From the NCBI RefSeq assembly GCF_042680125.1, contig NZ_JBHTNY010000034.1: DNA of 64,000 nucleotides; one strand, written 5' to 3'. The position numbers were made by a program, and so were the translations under genes. This document shows positions 8,280 through 16,713 of this stretch, piece by piece. Every line of letters begins with the position of its first letter. Positions within the stretch are counted from its first letter, which is position 1. This DNA is from Robinsoniella peoriensis. GTDB taxonomy: Bacteria; Bacillota; Clostridia; Lachnospirales; Lachnospiraceae. The notes beneath the pieces were generated by a model, which saw only the letters and a program-made list of their open reading frames with translations, was not told the origin of the DNA and did no database searches.

Positions 8280-10439
8280 CTATTCTGTGGTAATTAACCG
8301 TGTATAGTAACCGTTCAAATGATATAGTTCTTCATGTGTCCCCCGTTCCATGACCCTGCCGTGATCAAGAACAATAATTTCATCACAATCACGAATCGTA
8401 GACAAACGGTGTGCAACAATGATACAGGTAATCCCGCGCTTTTGAATTGCTTTGACAACTTCATATTCTGTTTTCGCATCCAGCGCTGATGTAGCCTCAT
8501 CCAGTATAGCAATCGTCGGGTCCTGTGCCAGAACACGTGCGATCTCAAACCGCTGGCGCTGTCCTCCGCTGAAATTTTTGCCTCCTTCGGAAACCGGATG
8601 CCCGTATCCGCCTTTTCTCATCATAATATCAGAATGAATCTGCGCATCTCTTGCTGCAATAATCATTTCAAAATCTTCGATGGATTTATCCCACATTTTA
8701 ATATTATCTGCAATACTATCTTCAAACATGGTTATATCCTGGTCTACCACGGATAAAGATGCATTAAAAATTTCTTTCGGAATAGCCTTCATCGGTTTCC
8801 CCTGAAACAAAATCTCACCTGACCATGGTTCATATAATCCGCAGGCAAGTTTGGCTATTGTAGATTTACCACATCCTGACGAACCAACCAGTGCTACTTT
8901 GGATCCACTTTTTACCGTGAGATTAAAGTCTTTTAAAAGAGGTTCTTCTAACCTGGAATATCCAAACGTAACATTACGGAACTCTACGCTGCCATCCAGC
9001 TTTTCAAACACATCATCCGTATTTTGGATGGAAGAAAATACAATATCTTCTTTATATTTCATTACATCATCCACGCGTTCCATTGAAGTCCGCATTTCCT
9101 GTAATTTTTGTCCCGTTTCCAGCAAATCGTTCACCGGCATTAAAAACTGTGTCATATAGGACTGGAAAGCCAACAGCATACCAACAGTAAAATTACCTTT
9201 TATGATCATCCAAACACCCAGTGCCAGGATTATAATCCCGGAAAGCTGCTGTACTAAAGCAGGAATTCCCCCCAGAAACTGATTCGTCAATGTAAATTCT
9301 ACCTTTGCCTTATTTACAGAAGCCTGAAATCCGGACCAGCGTTCAAAAAATCCACTTTCTGCACCTGCTGCCTTGATTGTCTCTATCATCTCAATTCCGG
9401 ATACCGTAGAAGCGTCCAGCTTGCCCTGGTCACGCATCTTTGTTCTGGTAATGTGTATTCTCTTTTGGGAAATAATATTTGCCAGCACCAGGTTAACAGC
9501 AATTGCCGCAAAGCCAACCAGTGACAATACGACACTATAACGAAGCATGATGATCAGATAAAATATCAAAAGTACCATATTTATCAGCATCGGCGCAATT
9601 CGTCCAACCAGAGTTTCCGCAATATCATCATTTAAAAGCTGTCTGCTGGCAATATCGCCTGCCATTCTCTGTGAAAAAAACGTCATCGGCAGATGCAGAG
9701 TATGCCAGATAAAAGACGAGTTAGATACAATTGCCATCTTGCCTTTGATCTTATATATGTAAATTTCATTTATCATGCCTACCACTAACAGAAATAAGAT
9801 GATAACTGCTAAAAATGCAAGAAAATCAGACAGCCATTGTGTATTCTGTCCGGTTAGAATATTATCGGTAAATATCCTTGAAAATACTGGGATTAATAAG
9901 CTTACAAATGCTGTCAGTACCGTAGTCATCATTACAAAAACTATAGATAATTTACTTCCCTGCAGTCTTTTTTTTGCAAATTTCAATACACTTTCTTTTT
10001 TACCGTCAGCAGCAAAGTTCTCACACGGTTCAAACTCCAGACACACTCCGGTAAATGACTTATCAAATTCTTCCGGAGATATTTCTACAACTCCACGTGC
10101 CGGATCATTGATAATCGCTTTCCCCCTCTTAAATCCGTCCAGTACCACAAAATGATTAAAATTCCAATGAATGATAGCCGGATAGGTTACCTTGGTACGC
10201 ACCGATGCCACACTGTAGCGATGGGCTTTTACCTGCAATCCATATGCACCTGCTGCCTTTGCCATATTGGATGCTTTACTCCCGTCCCTGGATACTCCGC
10301 AATCTACTCTTACCTGTTCCAGCGGCACCCATTTTTTATAATATGCCATAACCATTGTCATACATGCTGCTCCGCATTCCAAAGCTTCCATCTGCATGAT
10401 TACGGGCACTTTAACACATTTCTTTTGTTTATCTGCCAC
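8280..10439 (-). CDS. peptidase-containing ABC exporter (C39 domain, PCAT)
   Basis: A 719-residue exporter that cleaves double-glycine leaders and moves the core peptide across the membrane. The N-terminal C39 peptidase (about 1-130) shows the catalytic triad Cys22 (ECGAAC), His96 (NFNHFVV) and Asp112 (INDPARG). Six membrane helices follow (about 165-450), then an ABC ATPase with Walker A GSSGCGKST, FSGGQRQR signature and ILDEATSALD. It matches the NHLM-type PCAT. The start has an AGGAGG site. The neighbouring precursors with VAGG at the end of their leaders are its expected substrates. Confidence 0.94.
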   Translation of the reverse strand: MADKQKKCVKVPVIMQMEALECGAACMTMVMAYYKKWVPLEQVRVDCGVSRDGSKASNMAKAAGAYGLQVKAHRYSVASVRTKVTYPAIIHWNFNHFVVLDGFKRGKAIINDPARGVVEISPEEFDKSFTGVCLEFEPCENFAADGKKESVLKFAKKRLQGSKLSIVFVMMTTVLTAFVSLLIPVFSRIFTDNILTGQNTQWLSDFLAFLAVIILFLLVVGMINEIYIYKIKGKMAIVSNSSFIWHTLHLPMTFFSQRMAGDIASRQLLNDDIAETLVGRIAPMLINMVLLIFYLIIMLRYSVVLSLVGFAAIAVNLVLANIISQKRIHITRTKMRDQGKLDASTVSGIEMIETIKAAGAESGFFERWSGFQASVNKAKVEFTLTNQFLGGIPALVQQLSGIIILALGVWMIIKGNFTVGMLLAFQSYMTQFLMPVNDLLETGQKLQEMRTSMERVDDVMKYKEDIVFSSIQNTDDVFEKLDGSVEFRNVTFGYSRLEEPLLKDFNLTVKSGSKVALVGSSGCGKSTIAKLACGLYEPWSGEILFQGKPMKAIPKEIFNASLSVVDQDITMFEDSIADNIKMWDKSIEDFEMIIAARDAQIHSDIMMRKGGYGHPVSEGGKNFSGGQRQRFEIARVLAQDPTIAILDEATSALDAKTEYEVVKAIQKRGITCIIVAHRLSTIRDCDEIIVLDHGRVMERGTHEELYHLNGYYTRLITTE

Positions 10440-10450
10440 GGGCGCACCTC

Positions 10451-10960
10451 CTAATTCAGTAAAAATACAATGGGCTTCACTTCCGCTGTTACCAGTGTCA
10501 CATTTGCCAGAACATCCTGCCTCACTTCTTCCGGGAGTTCTACATCTACCTGATAAGCATAGTTTCCAACAGCCACATTTTCTACTACCCAGTCACTTTT
10601 TAAGGACTGTGCTATCTCTTCCAATGAATACGGATTATTGCTTACTGATTTTACAATCCCTTCCACGCTGGCACCGTCCGGAAGCACAACATTTGCCTTA
10701 CATCCCGTCAGATCTTCATTAAATTTTGACGCATCTACATAGCACTGAACCATATTTTGGGAAACCGTAATACCCTTAGCTGTCAAAGTCTCCGGTAATG
10801 ATCCTACCAGACTCCATACAACAAGGGCCCCAGCAAGGATAACAAGGGCCGACAAAACAATCCAGATACTGGGATTTGATACCCGGATATACTCATCTAA
10901 CTGCTCGGGAGACTCTACCGTATCAAGGCTCCTTTGTCTGAAAATGCTTTTTTTACTCAT
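10451..10960 (-). CDS. short HlyD-like export adaptor of the RiPP system
   Basis: A 169-residue protein with a cytoplasmic N-terminus, one membrane helix (about residues 33-55, IWIVLSALVILAGALVVW) and an extracytoplasmic beta-rich domain. Its position just before the two ABC genes fits the NHLM secretion-protein (HlyD family) slot. It is much shorter than usual HlyD proteins and lacks the long coiled-coil hairpin, as expected for a single-membrane cell that needs no periplasmic duct. AAAGGAG precedes the ATG, and the start overlaps the end of the preceding small gene by 8 bases, so the two are probably translated together. Confidence 0.75.
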   Translation of the reverse strand: MSKKSIFRQRSLDTVESPEQLDEYIRVSNPSIWIVLSALVILAGALVVWSLVGSLPETLTAKGITVSQNMVQCYVDASKFNEDLTGCKANVVLPDGASVEGIVKSVSNNPYSLEEIAQSLKSDWVVENVAVGNYAYQVDVELPEEVRQDVLANVTLVTAEVKPIVFLLN

Positions 10961-11168
10961 ATCTTTTCTCCTTTCTCAAACCATACTTTTTTACATTTTC
11001 CTGGCTTCTCACTCCCGCTGCCACCATATCAAGATCCTCCGGATCCAGTTCTTCCTGGTGCATTCTTTCCTGCAGTTCTCCCCAAAGACTGCTTTTAAAT
11101 TCCTTTGAATGACTCGCAGGATTCTGAGCTGCCAATAATCCTATTAATGTCTTTTCTAAATCCTCCAT
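10953..11168 (-). CDS. small leader-like protein of the RiPP cluster
   Basis: A 71-residue protein, with the start placed at MEDLEKTL because AAGGGAAAGAGG precedes that ATG. The first 50 residues are helical and acidic, ending LDPEDLDMVAAG, very like a double-glycine leader (compare LDDLKAVAGG and EELDKVAGG in the neighbouring precursors). The remaining 18 or so residues are basic and lack cysteine. It may be a third precursor, a leader-derived chaperone, or a decayed precursor. It overlaps the adaptor gene and is separated from the Cys precursor by a strong terminator. Confidence 0.6.
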   Translation of the reverse strand: MEDLEKTLIGLLAAQNPASHSKEFKSSLWGELQERMHQEELDPEDLDMVAAGVRSQENVKKYGLRKEKRYE

Positions 11169-11290
11169 CCTCTTTCCCTTCTCTCCCATACTCAAAGCGG
11201 CTTAAAATCAGGTAGAAGTATAAATCTGATCCTGGTCTTTCACTTGTCTCTATTAATATATACGCATAACACGGGCTTTTCCCTACATGC

Positions 11291-11359
11291 AAAAATAAAG
11301 TTTATTGAAACCGGGTGATGTTCCGTTAGCACATCACCAGTCCAATAAACTTTATTTTA
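11291..11359 (-). terminator. long hairpin terminator after the RiPP precursor
   Basis: A long inverted repeat: the outer arms AATAAAGTTTATTG and CAATAAACTTTATT pair over about 15 bp, and an inner GGTGATGT/ACATCACC stem adds 8 bp. On the minus strand it ends in a U run. It lies between the precursor at 11388-11708 and the export genes. Such a terminator would give more precursor mRNA than exporter mRNA. The outer stem with T runs on both sides could act in both directions. Confidence 0.75.
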
Positions 11360-11387
11360 TAGATAACTGATTTTCATATATAGAAAC

Positions 11388-11708
11388 TTATACGTATGCT
11401 CCGATGATAATGCATCCGCCATTTTTATCAATTTCTCCAAATAAGCTGCATCCTGCATTAGAAATGAAACAACCACCTGCTCCACCTGCTACCGCTTTCA
11501 GATCATCTAAATTTAATTCGCCTTCTTCTGCATTAAAATCTGCTTCACATAATGACAGATCATATTTCTTTGCAGTTTCGATTAACTTTGCTTTGATAGC
11601 TGCTTCATCAATTTCTACACCTTCTGCCTCTTTGTTTAATTTTACTAACTCATCTTTTAATTCTGCGTTTTTCTCTACTTCTTCATAGAACTTTTTTAAA
11701 TTATTCAT
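11388..11708 (-). CDS. RiPP precursor with Nif11-like leader and Cys-containing core
   Basis: A 106-residue precursor. The leader (about residues 1-76) begins MNNLKKFYEEVEKNAELK, typical of Nif11-type leaders, and ends LDDLKAVAGG, a double-glycine site for the C39 exporter. The core of about 30 residues has three cysteines in similar small-residue contexts (GGC, AGC, GGC) plus hydrophobic residues. The nearby radical SAM/SPASM enzyme is the obvious maturase, perhaps forming Cys-to-carbon thioethers; that chemistry is inference. An AAAAGGAG site precedes the ATG. It is followed by a strong terminator. Confidence 0.88.
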   Translation of the reverse strand: MNNLKKFYEEVEKNAELKDELVKLNKEAEGVEIDEAAIKAKLIETAKKYDLSLCEADFNAEEGELNLDDLKAVAGGAGGCFISNAGCSLFGEIDKNGGCIIIGAYV

Positions 11709-11781
11709 TCTTAATTCTCCTTTTCTACTTCTATTCTTTATTTTGATTTTTAAGAAAATCCATTATGCAGCAGGAAATCAA

Positions 11782-11976
11782 CTAAAATTTTCTTCCTGAT
11801 TTAACACCGTCCTTATAATCATTTCTGCCGGTATTGGTGTTATCCAAGACATCCCCTACTATTTTTTCAATAACTTTTTCACCAACTATTTTACCTATCT
11901 CACCTGCGGTACCGCCGCCGGCTACCTTGTCAAGTTCCTCATCTTTTAAGTTTTCATCTTTTTTTTCGTCGCACAT
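11782..11976 (-). CDS. second double-glycine precursor peptide, no cysteine in core
   Basis: A 64-residue peptide: a short acidic leader ending EELDKVAGG (about residue 21) and a core of about 43 residues with a glycine-rich, amphipathic segment (IGKIVGEKVIEKIVGDVL) and a polar, basic tail. The only cysteine is Cys2 in the leader, so thioether chemistry is impossible in the core. The leader motif resembles that of the third small protein and differs from the Nif11 leader. A strong AAGGAGG site precedes the ATG. It lies between the radical SAM gene and the Cys precursor. It could be an unmodified bacteriocin, perhaps a partner peptide. Confidence 0.75.
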   Translation of the reverse strand: MCDEKKDENLKDEELDKVAGGGTAGEIGKIVGEKVIEKIVGDVLDNTNTGRNDYKDGVKSGRKF

Positions 11977-12158
11977 TACCTATTCCTCCTTATACTCTGC
12001 TATGGATATTTTCAGATCCGTTTTCATTTTTTATATATAAATTTTCATTAAGGAATATCTGATGTCTTAGAGCGTGTTTTAAAATTGCTTTCTTCATTCA
12101 TCATGTAACAGATAACTCAATATTCCATATAAAAATTTAATACCTTACAAAAATTTAA

Positions 12159-13541
12159 CTACTTGTAAATCAGGCTTTTAATCTGTAACGGATAACCCTT
12201 TTTAAAAAAAGTGCAAAGAATATCTGCTTTGCCCATAACACCATTGCCGTTAAACATGCTCATAGCCCTGCATCCGCCTCCGCAATCGTATCGGTAATCA
12301 CAAATTCTGCAGTCTTCATTTGCGTAAATTACTTCTTTTAATTTTATAGATGCCAGGCGAAAAAATGGGTTCTCTATATTTCTATAAATTTCTGCTACGG
12401 TCGTCTGTAATAAGTTTGGCATATTTTCTTCAATCTCAGAATCCGTCATAGACGGGCAGGGAAGGAAGGTTCCGTCCGGCAAAAGATATGGATGAATCCT
12501 GCAATTCAGACAGGAACTTGCATTCTCGCATTCTCTGTCCCCACTATATCTTTGATAAGGACTTCCATATCCTTCTATATTTCCTTTTTCACATGCAAAA
12601 AATCCATCCAGCTGTATTCCCATTGGTGCCTGATCCGCCTTGTATACCTGCACAATTTTCAGGTATTCTTCATACAATTCTTCTGTCTTTAGGGGTGTTC
12701 CCTGATTGTTTTCTTTCCATTTTCCGGCTTCAAATACCAGCGAAGTTTTCCAAAAATCAATTTTCAGGTCTCTAAGAATCTCATAAGTAGTTTTCAATCC
12801 ATCAATATTTTTTCTGCAAATAGCGGATTCAATCATGACCCGGTATTCATTTTCTTTCAGCTTCCGTATGATCTCTATTGTTTTTTCTTCCGTTCCCACA
12901 ATCCCGCGCATCCAGTCATGCTGCCCTGCTCCATCAAAACTCAGGACAAATTCCGGTTTGAAAGAGCGTTTTGCGCACTCTTTTAAAATATCATCCGTTA
13001 TCAGAATTCCATTTGTATAAATTTGTGATATGGCTATTCCCGATTCCAGAATCTTGTCCACAATCTGAAAAAAGTCTTTACGCAGAAATGGCTCTCCGCC
13101 AGTTATGGATATCACACTTACATTTGCATCCCGAAACTGGTCAATCATTGAAAAACATTCTTCTGTATTCATATCATGGTAACGGTAGTCCGGAGCACTC
13201 ATGTAACAATGCCTGCATTTCAGGTTACATCTGCCTGTAACAGACCAGTGAATGGCTTTTATGTATGTATTATCCACATTCCGGTATTCCTGTTTCACAG
13301 ACAGTTCCATTGGATGCCGGGACACAGTAATAATTTCTTTATCCTTTAATTCACAGAAAAATTGTTTCTGCTTTCTGCTTAAAAAAACCGCATCTATATC
13401 TATTTTTCCATTGCAAAATTCCAAAACCTGAAAACCATCCTGCTCCAGAAAATTGATCGTACCATTGTCAGTTTTTATAATTGCAAAGGGCAGATTCTTC
13501 CATCCCCTTAACGCATATGGTTCTGCTAATTTTGCATACAT
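12159..13541 (-). CDS. radical SAM/SPASM RiPP maturase
   Basis: A 460-residue enzyme. The N-terminal 90 residues resemble a PqqD-like RiPP recognition domain. The radical SAM core has the cluster motif CNLKCRHC (Cys105, Cys109, Cys112). The C-terminal SPASM region has cysteines in SCLNCRIHP, LPCPSM, CRICDYRYDCGGGC and a final ILCTFF, enough for two auxiliary iron-sulfur clusters. It resembles maturases that act on Nif11-type precursors, and one such precursor lies 450 bases downstream. The ATG has a GAAGGTG site. It probably installs crosslinks in the Cys-containing core; the exact bond cannot be told from sequence. Confidence 0.9.
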   Translation of the reverse strand: MYAKLAEPYALRGWKNLPFAIIKTDNGTINFLEQDGFQVLEFCNGKIDIDAVFLSRKQKQFFCELKDKEIITVSRHPMELSVKQEYRNVDNTYIKAIHWSVTGRCNLKCRHCYMSAPDYRYHDMNTEECFSMIDQFRDANVSVISITGGEPFLRKDFFQIVDKILESGIAISQIYTNGILITDDILKECAKRSFKPEFVLSFDGAGQHDWMRGIVGTEEKTIEIIRKLKENEYRVMIESAICRKNIDGLKTTYEILRDLKIDFWKTSLVFEAGKWKENNQGTPLKTEELYEEYLKIVQVYKADQAPMGIQLDGFFACEKGNIEGYGSPYQRYSGDRECENASSCLNCRIHPYLLPDGTFLPCPSMTDSEIEENMPNLLQTTVAEIYRNIENPFFRLASIKLKEVIYANEDCRICDYRYDCGGGCRAMSMFNGNGVMGKADILCTFFKKGYPLQIKSLIYK

Positions 13542-13584
13542 GTTTTCACCTTCTTATGTTTTCTTTTCTGTATATATATACGTA

Positions 13585-14115
13585 TCATCTTCTGCATTCC
13601 CTACATTTTTTTTCAGATTTTTCTAATTTATTTTTTATCTTTTTCAGAGTTCTGCTTGCTGTTACACTGACACACTTTTCAGATATATCCAATTGCACCG
13701 CTATTTCCCCATAAGATAAATTCATATAATAATGAAGAACGATAATCATTCGTTCCCTCTCAGACAAATTCCCAAGCATTCTTTGTATATCAACCTGATT
13801 TTCAACCTGGCTGTAAGTTTCATTTTCCCGGGAAACATCCGGATCGATCAGTTCATCTATCGAAATAGCCCCTTTCCGATTCTTCCGCAAATAATCCACC
13901 CATACATTTTTCGCAATCGTCAATAGCCAGGTAATAATTTTAGCCTTTTCTTCGTTATAGAGGTTTCCTTTTTCCAACACTTTCATAAAAGTGGTACTGG
14001 TCAGGTCTTCCGTGGCCTCTTTTTGAAAAGTGTGATAGTAAAAATAATTATATATATAGTCATAATAATGTTCATATACCATTTTAAAAGCCTTTTCCTT
14101 ACGCAAGTCTATCAT
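13585..14115 (-). CDS. sigma-70 family (ECF-like) RNA polymerase sigma factor
   Basis: A 176-residue sigma factor with region 2 (about residues 15-85, including a WLLTIAKNVWVDYLRKN segment) and region 4 with the helix-turn-helix LSYGEIAVQLDISEKCV (about 130-146). It lacks region 3, so it is of the ECF type rather than SigB/SigF. Its ribosome site is GAGAGGTG. It sits between the RsbW-like kinase gene and the radical SAM gene, 43 bases from the latter, so it may link partner switching to RiPP expression. Target promoters cannot be named. Confidence 0.88.
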   Translation of the reverse strand: MIDLRKEKAFKMVYEHYYDYIYNYFYYHTFQKEATEDLTSTTFMKVLEKGNLYNEEKAKIITWLLTIAKNVWVDYLRKNRKGAISIDELIDPDVSRENETYSQVENQVDIQRMLGNLSERERMIIVLHYYMNLSYGEIAVQLDISEKCVSVTASRTLKKIKNKLEKSEKKCRECRR

Positions 14116-14138
14116 TTTTACACCTCTCTTTCGCTGTC

Positions 14139-14546
14139 TTAAATGTTCTTCTGCAAGGTCAGAATGTTCCTTCCCCCTTCATACCGGTAAGATATGTGAT
14201 CCATCATCTTCTTCACCATCAGTATGCCAAGCCCTCCTATCTGCCTGCGGTCCGCATCCAGGGTAATATCCGGGTCCTCCTTTAGCAGTGGATTATAAGG
14301 TGTTCCAAAATCCATAAACTGGATCGCCACATGCTTTGGTTCACCTTGAATGAGGCAGCGGATCGTTGCGTTTCCTTCCCTGGGATGATATGCATATTTG
14401 GAAATGTTGACGTAGATTTCTTCCACTGCAACTTTGATCTGCATTTTGACTTTTGCAGTACAATCTGTTTTGTTTAATTCTTCTTCAATAAATTCCAGTA
14501 CCTGATCCAGACAGTCTGGTTTAGCCGGTACGGTTAACTCTTTCAT
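14139..14546 (-). CDS. RsbW-like anti-sigma serine/threonine kinase
   Basis: A 135-residue single-domain GHKL ATPase of the RsbW/SpoIIAB family. The N-box is EEIYVNISKYAY, with G-boxes MDFGTPYNP and GLGILMVKKM. Such proteins hold a sigma factor inactive and phosphorylate a STAS antagonist. The start at MKELTV is supported by a GGGAGGTG site; the in-frame ATG further upstream overlaps the SpoIIE gene end. The order is SpoIIE phosphatase, this kinase, sigma factor. The STAS partner is probably the protein at 5634-5930. Confidence 0.88.
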   Translation of the reverse strand: MKELTVPAKPDCLDQVLEFIEEELNKTDCTAKVKMQIKVAVEEIYVNISKYAYHPREGNATIRCLIQGEPKHVAIQFMDFGTPYNPLLKEDPDITLDADRRQIGGLGILMVKKMMDHISYRYEGGRNILTLQKNI

Positions 14547-14565
14547 TTCACACCTCCCGCTTTCT

Positions 14566-16713
14566 CTATTCCCTTTCATGAATCTTTAATGCAAGCATTG
14601 TTATATCATCAAATTGAGGAGCACCTTTTACAAACAAATCAATATTCTTTTTGATATTTTTCAGAATTTCTTCTAGCGGGAGGCTTGCATTTTTATCCAG
14701 GATTTCCTGCAGCCGCTCTTCTCCATAAAGCTTATTATAAATATCCGTGGCTTCCGTCACTCCGTCTGTATACAGGTATAGCAGGTCCCCCGGGTTTAAT
14801 TGGATCTGGTACTGCCCGTAACGTATCCCTTCCATACCTGCAAGTACAAATCCTGCACGGCTTTTCAGATAAGTGAAGCGTTCTCCTTTCCTCTTCAGAA
14901 GCGGCGGGTTATGTCCTGCATTAACATAGGTAAACATGCCGCTGTCTATTTCCAGAATGCCCATCCACGCAGTCACAAACATCCCCGCCTGATTATTTTC
15001 ACACAACTGTTTATTCACATTGGTAAAAACATCGCAGGGCGCATCAAAATTCTGGGTATGGTTTTTAATCAAAGTCTTTGCAATAACCATGAACAGCGCA
15101 GCCGGAACTCCTTTGCCGGATACATCCGCCATCACAACTGCCAGATGGTTATCATCGATCAGAAAGAAATCATAGAAGTCTCCGCCGACTTCTTTTGCAG
15201 GCTGCATCGTAGCATATACGTTAAATTCTTTGTGCTCCGGAAATGCCGGAAAGATACAAGGCAGCATACTTGCCTGTATCTGTGTTGCCACATTTAACTC
15301 TGCTCCTATCCGTTCTTTTTCTGCTGTCACTGCTGTCAGATTCCTGATGTACTCTTTTAATTTCAATGTCATTTCCTGAAATGCATTGGAAAGCTCTTCC
15401 GTTTCATCTCCTGTATGGATTTCCAGATTATATTCCAGATCTCCGTCTCCCACTTCTTGTACAGCCCGGGTCACGCTCACAATAGGATCCGTTATTTTTT
15501 TGGAAACAGAGTTACTCAGGAAGAAGATTGCCAGTAATACAATCAGGATTAATACGATTAAGATCACAAATACCATCCTGATATTCTGATTAATCTGGCT
15601 GATAGCACCATTCGTCAGCTTCATAATACCGTCCTGGCTCTCAATCGCCGGAGCAATAACCTCCTCCTGCTCAATGACAGTTGCAAAGCTCCAGCCCAGA
15701 GTTGTCAGTGGTTCATATGCCAGATATACCTTTTTTCCATCTATAGTTACTTCAGCAATACCGCTTTCACCTGCTGCCATATTCCGGACCGCATCTGCCA
15801 GTTCTTTATTTTCGCTCCGGCGAAGATCCGTTACGTGATCAGGATCAGCCCCCACCTCTCCGCTCTCTTTGGAAGATATATTCACCTTGCCGCCGCTGTC
15901 GATTAGAAATGCATAGCCGGATTTCCCTACTTCCGTATTCATTACCACATCGTTGATATCCGTCAGGTAGGAGCCTACCCCTGCAACACCCATGAAATCT
16001 CCACCTTTATAAAAAGGCTTAGCACAGATAATTGCGGAACCTCCTCCGTGAATGTCCTTAATGATGTCAGTGAAAATTAGCTTCTGTTCATCCACTGCTT
16101 TTTGATACCAGGGACGCAAAAATGCTTCATATGGATTGGGCACATCCGAACCATCATCAAACTTAGCGGAAGAAATATAATCAGCCATAATTACAATTCC
16201 GGATTTTGTAGCAACATAAGTGGAAGCCACTACCTCGTCATGCCCATTAATCTGCACCAGAATATCCTGGATGTTGGCTATTTTATGTATTTCAGACTGA
16301 ATTGCCGGATCGTTTTTATCCTTTACGGTTGAAGAAAACATCAACTGGGCTGTAAGGTTTGTGTTTCCTTTGACCGGCTCCTTCACAGACCGATCGGGAT
16401 ATTCATCCGGATTATCATAAATAGATGTCATGGTATCCGCTATGGTCTCCACATAAGTCTTTGTGAAATTGAATTTTGTTTCTATATATTTTGCTTTTTC
16501 TTTGGCAACGTCTGCAATTTTTTGTTTCGCCTGACTGATCAGCGCCACCTTGGAATCAGCTCCCGCCTGATGGCCCAGTTCTTTACTTGTCTGAACCGTG
16601 TGGGATTTCATGGAAAGCATTCCATAAACCGTTACTCCACTGATGATAATAATTGCTGTCATTGCTACCAGAATCGTTGCAGCCGTAACCTTTTTCCTGA
16701 TATTATGCTTCAT
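14566..16713 (-). CDS. SpoIIE/RsbU-type PP2C phosphatase with dCache sensor
   Basis: A 715-residue membrane phosphatase. From the N-terminus: a membrane helix (about 10-32), an extracellular double-Cache ligand-binding region (about 60-350), a second membrane helix (about 375-400), a HAMP domain, and a PP2C/SpoIIE domain from about 470 with metal-binding motifs GGDFYDFF, MADVSGKGVPAAL, LYTDGVTEATD and FDDITML. It should dephosphorylate a STAS antagonist in response to an outside signal and so release a sigma factor. The start MKHNIRKK is chosen from the GGGAGGCAGGAAGT ribosome site; an earlier in-frame ATG lies in the upstream gene. Confidence 0.92.
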   Translation of the reverse strand: MKHNIRKKVTAATILVAMTAIIIISGVTVYGMLSMKSHTVQTSKELGHQAGADSKVALISQAKQKIADVAKEKAKYIETKFNFTKTYVETIADTMTSIYDNPDEYPDRSVKEPVKGNTNLTAQLMFSSTVKDKNDPAIQSEIHKIANIQDILVQINGHDEVVASTYVATKSGIVIMADYISSAKFDDGSDVPNPYEAFLRPWYQKAVDEQKLIFTDIIKDIHGGGSAIICAKPFYKGGDFMGVAGVGSYLTDINDVVMNTEVGKSGYAFLIDSGGKVNISSKESGEVGADPDHVTDLRRSENKELADAVRNMAAGESGIAEVTIDGKKVYLAYEPLTTLGWSFATVIEQEEVIAPAIESQDGIMKLTNGAISQINQNIRMVFVILIVLILIVLLAIFFLSNSVSKKITDPIVSVTRAVQEVGDGDLEYNLEIHTGDETEELSNAFQEMTLKLKEYIRNLTAVTAEKERIGAELNVATQIQASMLPCIFPAFPEHKEFNVYATMQPAKEVGGDFYDFFLIDDNHLAVVMADVSGKGVPAALFMVIAKTLIKNHTQNFDAPCDVFTNVNKQLCENNQAGMFVTAWMGILEIDSGMFTYVNAGHNPPLLKRKGERFTYLKSRAGFVLAGMEGIRYGQYQIQLNPGDLLYLYTDGVTEATDIYNKLYGEERLQEILDKNASLPLEEILKNIKKNIDLFVKGAPQFDDITMLALKIHERE

